From the NCBI GenBank assembly GCA_038233215.1, contig JBBSML010000002.1, positions 1 through 64,000 of the forward strand: a DNA stretch of 64,000 nucleotides, written 5' to 3'. The position numbers and the translations under genes are program-made. The notes under the pieces are model-generated. The model ran no database searches. It saw only the letters and a list, made by a program, of their open reading frames with translations, and had not been told where the DNA came from. Below are positions 29,701 to 39,326 of the stretch, piece by piece. The first letter of the stretch is position 1; every line of letters begins with the position of its first letter. This DNA is from JACDBZ01 sp038233215 (GTDB lineage: Bacteria; Chloroflexota; Limnocylindria; QHBO01).

Positions 29701-30125
29701 CGTCACCCATTCGGCTGGATCTGCCGGGCTCGGCCTACCTGCCGGATGACTACATCGCAGATTCCGGCGGAAAGCTCGAGGTCTATCGCCGATTCGCGCG
29801 GGCTCGCTCGGTAGCCGATGCCGCGGCCCTTCGCGACGAGCTGCGCGACCGATACGGTCCGGTTCCACCGCCGGTGGAGGGCCTCTTCACCGCCGTCGCG
29901 GTTCGACTGGCGGCGGAAGCGGCGGGCGTGCCCGAGGTCCGAGCGGAGGAGCACCAGGTGACCTTCAAGTGGGCGCGGTTGCCGGATCGGCGCGAGGTCA
30001 GCGTCGCGCTGCAGGTGGCCGGATTCAGGCCGGATAGCGGCTCGAACCAGGTGCGCATCCCGGTTGATGCCGATCGCGATCCCATCGATGTGGCACTCCG
30101 GGCGCTATCCGCGCTCACGGGCTAG
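26754..30125 (+). CDS. mfd: Transcription-repair coupling factor Mfd
   Basis: Mfd displaces RNA polymerase stalled at DNA damage and recruits UvrA. The ~1123-residue protein has the N-terminal UvrB-like module (DVWPSGAAEPIRIELFGDEI), the RNA-polymerase interaction domain (GDHVVHVDHGIARYVGM) and a superfamily 2 translocase. The translocase has Walker A GDVGYGKTEVALRAAFKA near residue 615, DEEQRFG and the ARGRVGRSDRRAHAYL region. The C-terminal TRCF domain completes it. The N-terminal boundary is uncertain. ATG 26754 follows a TACCAT box by ten bases, while ATG 26742 and GTG 26718 are also in frame. Confidence 0.96.
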   Translation: MSSSRGGDRRVAALVDALRPHLPQSGVLRVPAAARAAHLAARRSSLPAASPLVVVTRTDDEAHRLSDDLAAWFGSAHLLTLPERAALPLERALPEHDESTERLSVLATLATVQGLVVVAPLLALVQRTLSVEQLRQGRTSLRVGDRTPQRSLLSALVAGGYDPVVEVTGIAEFAHRGGLIDVWPSGAAEPIRIELFGDEIESIRSFDPMTQGSRRRLTDVDLLPASEFLPADGWERIGESAPSLTSEQLREDVARLEQGDLGESAETWAALLTSGPAANHIPATAHLVLTDPAELSALARDLDAQATDRHASLVAAAEIPEVWPAPYDAVTTLELMAARAAEELEEGDAQDAGYGAAPPLPGRAERAGAWLLELAAKGRRVVVTTDQASRVGELLEEAGQPVASMAELRAAPDPGTIGLVHGSLSAGLSHPASGLLLLTDRELFGATRLRRLTGGKRVVTRDLIGKLQPGDHVVHVDHGIARYVGMTQRTFGDDVKEYLQLDFAGTDKIFLPADQIGRITRYSGGPAPALSKLGGTEWERTKTRVRRAVGNLARELIEIYAARESAPGYAFSADTTWQRELEESFPYTETPDQARSIEEVKADMLKQRPMDRLVVGDVGYGKTEVALRAAFKAIQDGKQVAVLVPTTVLAQQHLHTFERRLAAFPIRVGMLSRFVAKKEQERIVEAVSDGSVDILIGTHRILSKDISFADLGLLVVDEEQRFGVSHKERIKAMRREVDVLTLSATPIPRTLHLSLVGIRDLSVIETPPEARLPIQTRIAEDDDGLVRDAIGRELDRGGQAFYVHNRVETIEAAAERVRRLVPGARVAIGHGQMSEGMLERVMLDFSDGRFDVLVCTTIIESGLDIPNANTIIIVRADTFGLAQLYQLRGRVGRSDRRAHAYLMHRRGMPLTQIARKRLHAIFSASDLGAGYQIALSDLEIRGAGNILGGEQHGFMAAVGFEMYTRLLAEAVDMLRGRMPASEPSPIRLDLPGSAYLPDDYIADSGGKLEVYRRFARARSVADAAALRDELRDRYGPVPPPVEGLFTAVAVRLAAEAAGVPEVRAEEHQVTFKWARLPDRREVSVALQVAGFRPDSGSNQVRIPVDADRDPIDVALRALSALTG

Positions 30126-30144
30126 TCTCCTCGGCTGTCGCGGA

Positions 30145-30166
30145 GTCGCCGGGCACACCCGGCGAC
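30145..30166 (+). terminator. Hairpin after mfd
   Basis: GTCGCCGGG-CACA-CCCGGCGAC is a perfect nine-base stem with a four-base loop, 20 bases after the mfd stop. No T-tract follows. It also lies downstream of the convergent lipoprotein gene and may serve both directions. Confidence 0.55.
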
Positions 30167-30242
30167 GCGGAGCATTCGGTGAGCACGATCGTCGCGATGA
30201 TGGCAACGCGCATTCCGTTGAGATCCAATCTGGCGGGCTCGG

Positions 30243-30836
30243 CTAGGGGAGCCGGTCTGCGGCAGACTTGCCCAGCTCCTCCATGGCCGCCCGAAACGCC
30301 GCGGGATCCTCCATGATGGGGCCGAAGGCACCGAGCGAGATGAACGTGCTGCCCTTGAGCACCGCGAGCGGACCCTGCGGGCTGATCAGCACAGCGTCAT
30401 CGCCGACGCCGTCGATGGTCACTGCTCCTTCGCCATTCTTGGCCGCATCGAAGGTGGCCACGGCTCCTTCGGCGGTGACCACGGACATGGCGTACACGGG
30501 AGTGGCATCCGCGCCGTTGTAGATACAGCCGCCGCCGATGCCTGTGGCATCGGTGCTGACCGCCTCGGTGACCTCGACCTCGATGGCGGCGACAACTTCG
30601 TCCACCGTGTTCAGGCACCAGTCGGTTCCGCCACCGGTCCCGCCGTTCTCCGCCGGCTCGGAGCTGACCGCCGAATCACTTGCGGCGGCAGACGCGGCTG
30701 CGGAGGCCGGCGCATCGGTCTGTGCTGTTCCCGTGGCGGCTGGGGCTCCCGACGAGCAGGCGGTCAGCGTCACCAGGCCGATGCCGGCGACGATGTTCAG
30801 GATCGTGTGGTTGCGTGTGTCGGAGAAGAGGGTCAT
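30243..30836 (-). CDS. Putative lipoprotein of unknown function
   Basis: The 197-residue secreted protein has a type II signal peptide: a hydrophobic run (NIVAGIGLVTL) and the lipobox LTAC at Cys27. An Ala/Ser-rich, low-complexity linker to about residue 70 follows. A compact C-terminal domain contains DWCLNTVDEVVAAIEVEVTE, GGGCIYNG and ISLGAFGPIMED. Two cysteines in the domain could form a disulfide bond. Similar small Gram-positive lipoproteins lack known functions. ATG 30836 is preferred because it starts just before the signal peptide. A 23-residue longer start is possible. Confidence 0.65.
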   Translation of the reverse strand: MTLFSDTRNHTILNIVAGIGLVTLTACSSGAPAATGTAQTDAPASAAASAAASDSAVSSEPAENGGTGGGTDWCLNTVDEVVAAIEVEVTEAVSTDATGIGGGCIYNGADATPVYAMSVVTAEGAVATFDAAKNGEGAVTIDGVGDDAVLISPQGPLAVLKGSTFISLGAFGPIMEDPAAFRAAMEELGKSAADRLP

Positions 30837-31236
30837 GCGTCGGTACCTCTTGGAGGGGTGGAATGGGTTGGTTCGGTCCGATGCTGGTCGGCGGCGCTCC
30901 GACATACAGGGGCATCAGTCACCTGGCTCTCGGTCAGCCGAGGCACGCGGCGCCCCAGGGGGCTCGGACCACGGCTGAAGCCATCGTCCGCTGCGTGGCC
31001 CTTCGCACGGTCCGACCGAAGGTCATCGGGTCGAGGAGGTGGTGCCGCTGAGCAGCCAGGCATTGATCGGCTCGCGCTTTCTCTTGACTCCAGCGATGCT
31101 CGATCACGGCGCCGCGATTGTCGCACCCACGCCGCGTATACTTACCGCTCCAGTCGACCCGGGACGGGCGCACCCCTCCGGCGCCGAGCTTCGACCGATG
31201 CCGCGCGTGCAGCGCGGCGAGGAAAGGGAGGCGACC
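30837..31236. other. 400-base gap between the lipoprotein and acnA genes
   Basis: These two genes are divergent. The gap holds a TATACT -10 box at 31137-31142 with no convincing -35, about 95 bases before acnA. I see no riboswitch fold, small protein or repeat here. The lipoprotein promoter should also lie in this stretch but cannot be assigned. Confidence 0.5.
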
Positions 31237-34107
<2,871 letters not shown>

Positions 34108-34136
34108 CTTCGTGGCTCGCGCGCGAGTCCGCATGA

Positions 34137-34157
34137 ATGTGCTACATTGTTGCACAT
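34137..34157 (+). promoter_or_regulatory. vapB-like promoter/operator overlapping the start codon
   Basis: ATGTGC-N9-GCACAT is an inverted repeat whose right arm covers the antitoxin ATG. Its centre holds TACATT (34143-34148), a -10 box exactly seven bases before that ATG. This looks like a leaderless promoter embedded in an autoregulatory operator, as expected for toxin-antitoxin control. Confidence 0.5.
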
Positions 34158-34434
34158 GGAACGCATCGGCATTCGAGAACTGCGCCAGAACGCGTCGGTG
34201 TACGTGCGCCGCGCGGAGGCTGGCGAGACGATCGAGGTCACGGATCGGGGCCGCCCTGTGGCGCGTCTTGCTCCGCTCCCCGCGGCCGAGAGTATCCTCG
34301 ACCGGTTGATAGCGGAGGGCAAGATGACCCCGGCAAGTGCCGATATCGCATCGCTGGGCCCTCCATTGCCTCCGACGCCAGGTGCCCGGCCTCTGTCAGA
34401 GATCGTGGATGAGCTGCGTGAGGACAAGATCTGA
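34156..34434 (+). CDS. Antitoxin, Phd/YefM-like (VapB partner)
   Basis: The 92-residue protein begins with the Phd/YefM DNA-binding region: IGIRELRQNASVYVRRAEAG, then ETIEVTDRGRPVARLAPLP. Its C-terminal half (LSEIVDELREDK) probably wraps the toxin. The gene ends two bases before the PIN-domain toxin gene, the standard antitoxin-first order. ATG 34156 is favoured over TTG 34147 because a -10 box sits seven bases upstream, implying leaderless expression. The pair should repress its own promoter through the inverted repeat covering the start. Confidence 0.87.
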   Translation: MERIGIRELRQNASVYVRRAEAGETIEVTDRGRPVARLAPLPAAESILDRLIAEGKMTPASADIASLGPPLPPTPGARPLSEIVDELREDKI

Positions 34435-34436
34435 TC

Positions 34437-34826
34437 ATGACGGCGTACCTCGACTCGTCTGCGGCGGTCAAGCTCGTCGTTCGCGAGATCGAGTCGGCGG
34501 CGCTCGGGGCGTGGGTCCGCGATCGACCTCGGCTCGCTTCATCGGCGCTGTTGTGGACGGAGCTGATGCGGGCGGTTCGGCGAGGTGAGCCCCACAGCAT
34601 CGACCACGCCCGAGCCACAATCGCCCGATTCAACTTGCACGCCGTTGATCCGGAGATTCTCGACCTTGCAGGGCGACTCGATCCGGTCGGTCTCAGGTCG
34701 CTTGACGCCATCCATCTCGCGACGGCCCTGCGCATCGCTGGGGAGCTGGAGGCGATCGTGACCTACGACCGCCGCATGATCGATGGTGCGCGGCTGCTCG
34801 GGCTTCCGGTAGCCTCTCCGGCGTGA
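34437..34826 (+). CDS. PIN-domain toxin (VapC-like ribonuclease)
   Basis: VapC toxins are Mg-dependent RNases that cut tRNA or rRNA when freed from their antitoxin. The 129-residue protein keeps the four acidic PIN residues: Asp6 (YLDSSA), Glu42 (WTELMR), Asp90 (SLDAIHLATA) and Asp111 (TYDRRM). It therefore appears catalytically intact. It follows the antitoxin after two bases, and its stop overlaps the next frame (GTGA). Confidence 0.9.
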   Translation: MTAYLDSSAAVKLVVREIESAALGAWVRDRPRLASSALLWTELMRAVRRGEPHSIDHARATIARFNLHAVDPEILDLAGRLDPVGLRSLDAIHLATALRIAGELEAIVTYDRRMIDGARLLGLPVASPA

Positions 34827-35083
34827 GGGGCTTTCCAAGCCTGAAACCGGCGACCATTCGTCGCTATCTCGAGGCGCTCCGCGCCAAGCAACTCGTGAGT
34901 GCCGTCACCGAGCTGACCTATCGGGAGCCGCTGGCAGACTTCCTCCGGACTGCCGCTGAGGAGCTTGGGTTTGGTGCAGTCACGATAAACGCCGAGCTCT
35001 CGATGCCACTGGCCGGGAAGCCGGACTTCCAGGTCGCGAACGCGACTGGCGCACCGGCACCGCTCGAGAGTCTGTATTCGTGA
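34823..35083 (+). pseudogene. Truncated N-terminal fragment, probably a restriction/DNA-methylase protein
   Basis: The 86-residue frame overlaps the toxin stop. TYREPLADFLRTAAEELGFG and SMPLAGKPDFQVANATGAP resemble the N-terminus of large type ISP-like restriction/methylase enzymes, where such a segment leads into a nuclease core. Here it stops after nine further residues, with none of the catalytic parts present. The stop overlaps the GTG that begins the DUF402 gene, so a deletion appears to have fused the two loci. The family assignment is from memory of similar N-termini and is moderate. Confidence 0.5.
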
Positions 35084-35756
35084 GACCTTCCGGAGCGCCG
35101 CCGTACTGGGCAGCAGGTACCGAGATCATGTGGCGCTATCGGCGAATTGTGCCGGGGACGACGGCCCTGAGACGCTCCGACCCGTGACGGTCGTCCGAGA
35201 TGATGAAGCGGGCCTGGTCGCATGGCTGGCGCCCGGGACGCCACTCCTGCGTCCGGTGCTGCCGGATGGCCGCGAGGTGCGATCGGTCCCACCGGTGGAG
35301 ATGTTCGGTGCCGAGCGGGCGTTGCGCCGTGACCGATGGCAGGGAACCGGGATTCTGAAGATTGCGTCGACCGGGATGCCGTGGTCGGCGTGGTGCTTCT
35401 GGAACGACGACTGGTCGTTCCGGGGCTGGTACGTGAATCTCGAGGACGCCCACCTGCGTGACGAGGTCAGCATCGTCAGCCAGGATCACGTATTGGACCT
35501 TTGGATCGAAGGCGATCGCCGCGTCCGCTGGAAGGACGAGGATGAGCTGGAGGCGGCGGTGATCGCCGGCCGGTATTCGGCCCCCGATGCGGATCGGTTC
35601 CGGGCCGATGCACGGGCGGTCGAAGGGATCGTTCAGCGCTGGGAGCCGCCGTTTTCTGATGGCTGGGAGGATTGGCGACCAAATCCGTCCTGGTCGCTGC
35701 CGTCGCTGCCGCTTGAGGCGGGGTGGGATTACGGCCCCGCTGAAGATGAAGTGTGA
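35080..35756 (+). pseudogene. DUF402 (FomD-like) protein gene with one-base frameshift
   Basis: The DUF402 family includes nucleoside (di)phosphatases and FomD. The main frame (from about 35130) contains RPVTVVRDDEAGLVAWLAPG, GILKIASTGMPWSAWCFWND, WYVNLEDAHLR and VLDLWIEGDRRVRWKDEDE, all typical. The family N-terminus is present but in another frame from GTG 35080: RPSGAPPYWAAGTEIMWRYR. Adding one G to the GGGG run at 35154-35157 would join the two frames as IVPGDDGPETLRPVT. Either the gene is freshly broken or the run was mis-read. If translated as is, GTG 35130 would give a 208-residue product lacking ~20 N-terminal residues. Confidence 0.8.
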
Positions 35757-35894
35757 TCGCGTTCGGACATTTGCGTTGAGGACGGGCGTTAGCCGGTAGA
35801 TGAGCCACGCTCGCGCCGATCCACGCTCGAATCGGGCACGGGCGACTCCCATAGCCGGCTAATGCCCGCGATGACGGCATTTGTCCGAACGCGA
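35757..35894. repeat. 138-bp long imperfect hairpin (MITE-like)
   Basis: The outer arms TCGCGTTCGGACA (35757-35769) and its complement (35882-35894) are perfect. Inner arms CGGGCGTTAGCCGG (35783-35796) and CCGGCTAATGCCCG (35855-35868) pair with one mismatch, so about 45-50 bases on each side are complementary around a ~50-base centre. It begins immediately after the DUF402 stop. It could be a small non-autonomous mobile element, a structured RNA or an elaborate terminator. No target-site duplication is obvious. Confidence 0.6.
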
Positions 35895-36001
35895 GCAGCG
35901 GCGCGGTCAGATGGGTCCATTGCCGCCGGCACGCCCGTCGGTCTAGACTCAGCCGGCACTGATTCCGCCCACTGAATCCAGCTCGGAGTGCCCACAGCAC
36001 C

Positions 36002-36532
36002 GTGACCGACTCCTCCGTCGACGACCTTCGCGCCCTCATCCGGGAGGTCCCCGATTTCCCGAAGCCGGGGATCCTGTTCTACGACATCACCACACTCCTC
36101 AAGGACGCGGATGCGTTCCGCGACGTGATCGACCGCATGGCGGAGCAGGTGGGAGGGACGAAGGTCGACATCGTGGTCGGCATGGAATCGCGCGGCTTCA
36201 TCTTTTCGGCGCCGCTGGCTTACAAGCTCGGCGCCGGGTTCGTACCGGTCCGCAAGCTCGGCAAGCTGCCGGCGGAGACGATCGAGGTCGAATACGAGCT
36301 CGAGTACGGGACGGCGACCCTTGAGATTCACTCGGACGCCATCGCCAAGGGCCAGCGCGTGCTGATCGTGGATGACCTGTTGGCAACCGGTGGCACCGTC
36401 ATGGGCACCATCGAGCTGGTGCGTCGGCTCGGCGGCGAGATCGCCGGGCTCTCGTTCATGGTCGAGCTCGGCGCGCTGAACGGGCGCGAGCAGCTCGACG
36501 AGTTCGAGATCCACGCTCTGCTGACGTACTGA
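36002..36532 (+). CDS. apt: Adenine phosphoribosyltransferase
   Basis: Apt salvages adenine to AMP using PRPP. The 176-residue protein shows LIREVPDFPKPGILFYDITT at the N-terminus, VVGMESRGFIFSAPLAYKLG, and the PRPP-binding loop VLIVDDLLATGGT. It has the usual length. GTG 36002 starts the family-typical N-terminus. TAGACT at 35944-35949 may be its -10 box, leaving a ~46-base leader. Apt also links to the methyl cycle nearby, since S-adenosylhomocysteine recycling releases adenosine. Confidence 0.96.
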   Translation: MTDSSVDDLRALIREVPDFPKPGILFYDITTLLKDADAFRDVIDRMAEQVGGTKVDIVVGMESRGFIFSAPLAYKLGAGFVPVRKLGKLPAETIEVEYELEYGTATLEIHSDAIAKGQRVLIVDDLLATGGTVMGTIELVRRLGGEIAGLSFMVELGALNGREQLDEFEIHALLTY

Positions 36533-36546
36533 GCATCGCCGGATCG

Positions 36547-37407
36547 ATGGCGGTCGCTGCGTCGTCCCGACCTCGCGCCCGCGCCGTCAGCGACCGCGGT
36601 GAGATCGCCGCATTCCTGCGCCGCGATCGGCTCTACGCAGCGTACGCATTGGGCGATCTCGACGGGCCGAATCGCGCGCGGGTGGCGTGGGCACTCGCGC
36701 ACGATGATGCCGGGCAGCCGACGGCGCTGGCGATGCACCATGAGGGCCTGGTGCCCCAACCGCTCTTCCTGATGGGCGCCCCCGCCGGCTGCCGAGCGAT
36801 CCTGGATGGCGTCCTCAAGCCACGAGACGCCTACCTCCAGGCGACCGAGCTCCAGGAGGCCGCGCTGCGGGATCTGTACGAGCTCGACTCGCCAATCGTG
36901 ATGCTGCGCATGGCCGTCGATCGCCACACGTTCACCCCGTTTGCCGGTCCGGCGGATCGACTGACGGCGCTCGACATCGACGATCTGAATCGGCTCTACC
37001 AGCTCGGCTACCGCGGTGGCTTCCCGGCGTCGGTGGTGGAGGATGGTGTCTATTACGGCGTTCGCGTGCGGGGACGCTTGGTGAGCGCGGCCGGCACGCA
37101 TGCGATCAATCCGCGGGAGGAGATCGCCGTCGTCGGTAACGTGATGACGCACGTGGATTACCGCGGTCATGACTTTGCCAAGATGGTCACCAGTGCGGTC
37201 ACGGCGGATCTCCTTGCCCGAGTCACCGATGTCGCGCTGAATGTTCACGCCGATAACGACCCTGCCGTCGCGGCCTACGCCCGCCTCGGCTACCGTACTC
37301 ATTGCCAGCTCATCGAGCGGCTCGCCAGGCGGCGCGCCGGAGGATGGGGATTGATGCGACCGATACGAGAGGCGATGCGATTTCCGTGGCCACGCGAACC
37401 GAAGTGA
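36547..37407 (+). CDS. GNAT-family N-acetyltransferase
   Basis: The 286-residue protein has a C-terminal GNAT fold. VVGNVMTHVDYRGHDFAKMV contains the acetyl-CoA loop (YRGHDFA in place of the usual RxxGxG/A), and LNVHADNDPAVAAYARLGYR is the typical last strand and helix. The N-terminal ~110 residues form a degenerate GNAT-like or lid domain, and the whole resembles two-domain FR47-type proteins. The substrate is unknown. It follows apt after 14 bases and overlaps ahcY, so it probably belongs to that operon. Confidence 0.8.
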   Translation: MAVAASSRPRARAVSDRGEIAAFLRRDRLYAAYALGDLDGPNRARVAWALAHDDAGQPTALAMHHEGLVPQPLFLMGAPAGCRAILDGVLKPRDAYLQATELQEAALRDLYELDSPIVMLRMAVDRHTFTPFAGPADRLTALDIDDLNRLYQLGYRGGFPASVVEDGVYYGVRVRGRLVSAAGTHAINPREEIAVVGNVMTHVDYRGHDFAKMVTSAVTADLLARVTDVALNVHADNDPAVAAYARLGYRTHCQLIERLARRRAGGWGLMRPIREAMRFPWPREPK

Positions 37408-38660
37408 ATCATGACGTCGCTGATATCGGCCTCGCCGATGTCGGGCGGCTGAGAATTGAGTGGGCCGACCGACAGATGCCGGTCCTCGCCGCAATCCGCG
37501 AGCGCTTTGCAGCCGAGCAACCGCTGGCCGGGTGGCGGATCAGCGCCTGCCTGCACGTCACCGCCGAGACGGCGAACCTGGTGCGCGCGCTCGCTGATGG
37601 CGGTGCCGACGTCGTGTTGTGCTCATCCAATCCACTCTCGACCCAGGATGACGTGGCGGCGTCCCTGGTCACGCATTACGGAATTCCGGTCTACGCTATC
37701 AAGGGTGAGGACCGCGAGTCGTATTACGCCCATATCGGTTCAGCCCTCGACCATCGGCCCCAGATCACGATGGACGACGGGGCCGACCTGGTGAACGAGC
37801 TTCACACGAAGCGTACCGAGCTGCTTACCGACGTCATTGGCGGGACGGAGGAGACGACCACCGGCGTCATCCGGCTGCGCGCCATGGCCAACGCCGGCAA
37901 GCTGCGCTACCCGGTCGTGGCGGTCAACGAGGCGCTGACCAAGCATCTGTTCGACAATCGCTATGGCACCGGTCAAAGCGCGATCGACGGCATCCTGCGC
38001 GCGACGAATATCCTGTTCGCCGGCAAGTCCGTCGTGATCGGTGGTTATGGCTGGGTGGGGCGCGGCATTGCCATGCGCGCGCACGGCATGGGCGCAAACG
38101 TCGTCGTATGCGAGGTCGATCCGGTTCGGGCGCTGGAAGCCGCGATGGATGGCTACCGCGTCATGAACGCGACCGCATCGGCCAGTATCGGCGATGTTTT
38201 CGTCACCGCCACCGGCAACCTGAATGTCTGGGGGCGGGAGCATTTCCCGCTCATGCCCGACGGTGCGATCCTCGCGAACGCGGGCCACTTCAATGACGAG
38301 TTCGAGCTGGACGCGCTCGAGGAGCAGGCGAGTGAGAAGCGAGAAGTACGGCCCTTCACGACCGAGTACCGCATGCCCGACGAGCGGCGCATCTACCTAC
38401 TGGCCGATGGGCGCCTCGTGAACCTCGGCGCCGCCGAGGGTCACCCAGCCCTGGTCATGGACATGAGCTTCGCGAACCAGGCGCTGGGCCTCGAGTGGCT
38501 GCGCGCGAACGTTGATGACCTTGAGCCGATCGTGTACGGCATCCCGGACGAGATTGATCGCGGAGTGGCCGCGCTCAAGCTCGAGAGCATGGGGATCGTG
38601 ATCGACTCGCTGACGGCCGCACAGAAAGCGTACAGCGAATCGTGGGATTCCGGAACGTAG
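37404..38660 (+). CDS. ahcY: Adenosylhomocysteinase (SAH hydrolase)
   Basis: AhcY splits S-adenosylhomocysteine into adenosine and homocysteine, removing product inhibition from methyltransferases. The 418-residue protein is the short archaeal/thermophile-like form. Key parts are GRLRIEWADRQMPVL, RISACLHVTAETANL, LCSSNPLSTQDDVAASL, the NAD motif VVIGGYGWVGRGIA near residue 210 and ILANAGHFNDEF. It lacks the C-terminal lysine/tyrosine tail of long forms. GTG 37404 overlaps the GNAT stop by four bases. GTG 37386 is an alternative. Confidence 0.95.
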   Translation: MNHDVADIGLADVGRLRIEWADRQMPVLAAIRERFAAEQPLAGWRISACLHVTAETANLVRALADGGADVVLCSSNPLSTQDDVAASLVTHYGIPVYAIKGEDRESYYAHIGSALDHRPQITMDDGADLVNELHTKRTELLTDVIGGTEETTTGVIRLRAMANAGKLRYPVVAVNEALTKHLFDNRYGTGQSAIDGILRATNILFAGKSVVIGGYGWVGRGIAMRAHGMGANVVVCEVDPVRALEAAMDGYRVMNATASASIGDVFVTATGNLNVWGREHFPLMPDGAILANAGHFNDEFELDALEEQASEKREVRPFTTEYRMPDERRIYLLADGRLVNLGAAEGHPALVMDMSFANQALGLEWLRANVDDLEPIVYGIPDEIDRGVAALKLESMGIVIDSLTAAQKAYSESWDSGT

Positions 38661-38723
38661 ACCGGTCCAGAAATAAAGGTTCTCCAGATGCGCAAGTCTC
38701 ACCTTTAGACGCATGATCCGCGC

Positions 38724-39278
38724 ATGGGAATGTCCCGAGGTGAGCACGGCGACCGGGGCGCGGAGCGCGCCCGGGGGGAGACGGTCGCCGCGTTGGCCAT
38801 CCTTGCCTCGAGCGCATATGCCGAGCACGCCGATGCCCTCCGCAGCCGGCTCGCCGCCTACACCCGTGACTACGCCGCCGCCGAGGACCTGGTCCACGAG
38901 ACCTTTGTTCGTCTTCTGATCGAGCTGTCCGCAGGCCGCCCGCCACAAAATCTCCGAGGGTGGCTCTTCCGCGTGGGGATCAATCTCGCCGCCAGTCGAG
39001 CCCGTCACCACGGGGTTGCCCGGCGAAGGGCGCCTGACCTTGTGCGGCGAGAGTTCGTTCCGTCGCCCGAGGACGAGCTCATCGACCGCGAATCGGCCGC
39101 TCTTCTGGCAGGACGGCTGACGGCCCTGCCTCGTGACGTCCGGGCGGCGTTGCTGCTCAGCGCCGATGGCTACTCGGGTGCGGAGATTGCGCGCCGGATC
39201 GGCCGGAGCGAGCTCGCAACGCGGTCGTTGATCTGTCGGCATCGCAGGGGATTGCGCGATTCCGTTGCCGCCGCCTGA
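38724..39278 (+). CDS. ECF-type RNA polymerase sigma factor (second)
   Basis: The 184-residue protein has sigma region 2 (YTRDYAAAEDLVHETFVRLL, LRGWLFRVGINLAASRARHH) and region 4 (RLTALPRDVRAALLLSADGY, AEIARRIGRSELATRSLICR). Region 2 fits the ECF group, with AEDLVHETF close to the usual AEDLVQETF. No anti-sigma gene is adjacent. The next gene encodes a large LuxR-type ATPase regulator, which may act on it or be its target. ATG 38724 and ATG 38730 are both possible starts. Confidence 0.8.
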   Translation: MGMSRGEHGDRGAERARGETVAALAILASSAYAEHADALRSRLAAYTRDYAAAEDLVHETFVRLLIELSAGRPPQNLRGWLFRVGINLAASRARHHGVARRRAPDLVRREFVPSPEDELIDRESAALLAGRLTALPRDVRAALLLSADGYSGAEIARRIGRSELATRSLICRHRRGLRDSVAAA

Positions 39279-39313
39279 ATTGAGGCGTCGTTCGACAGGG
39301 GAGCCTCGATGGG

Positions 39314-39319
39314 TATGAT
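39314..39319 (+). promoter_or_regulatory. Candidate leaderless -10 box for the LuxR-type regulator
   Basis: TATGAT lies exactly seven bases before ATG 39327. It overlaps two upstream in-frame ATGs, which argues against those as starts. Confidence 0.45.
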
Positions 39320-39326
39320 CATGGCC

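Noticed and set aside
30680..31051. Plus-strand frames in the gap before acnA
   Set aside because: Arg/Ser-rich translations without start signals or conserved features. The region is better read as promoter/leader.
34156..35894. Complete defence island or novel antiviral system
   Set aside because: Only a toxin-antitoxin pair and a truncated methylase-like fragment are present. The remaining genes are broken or metabolic.
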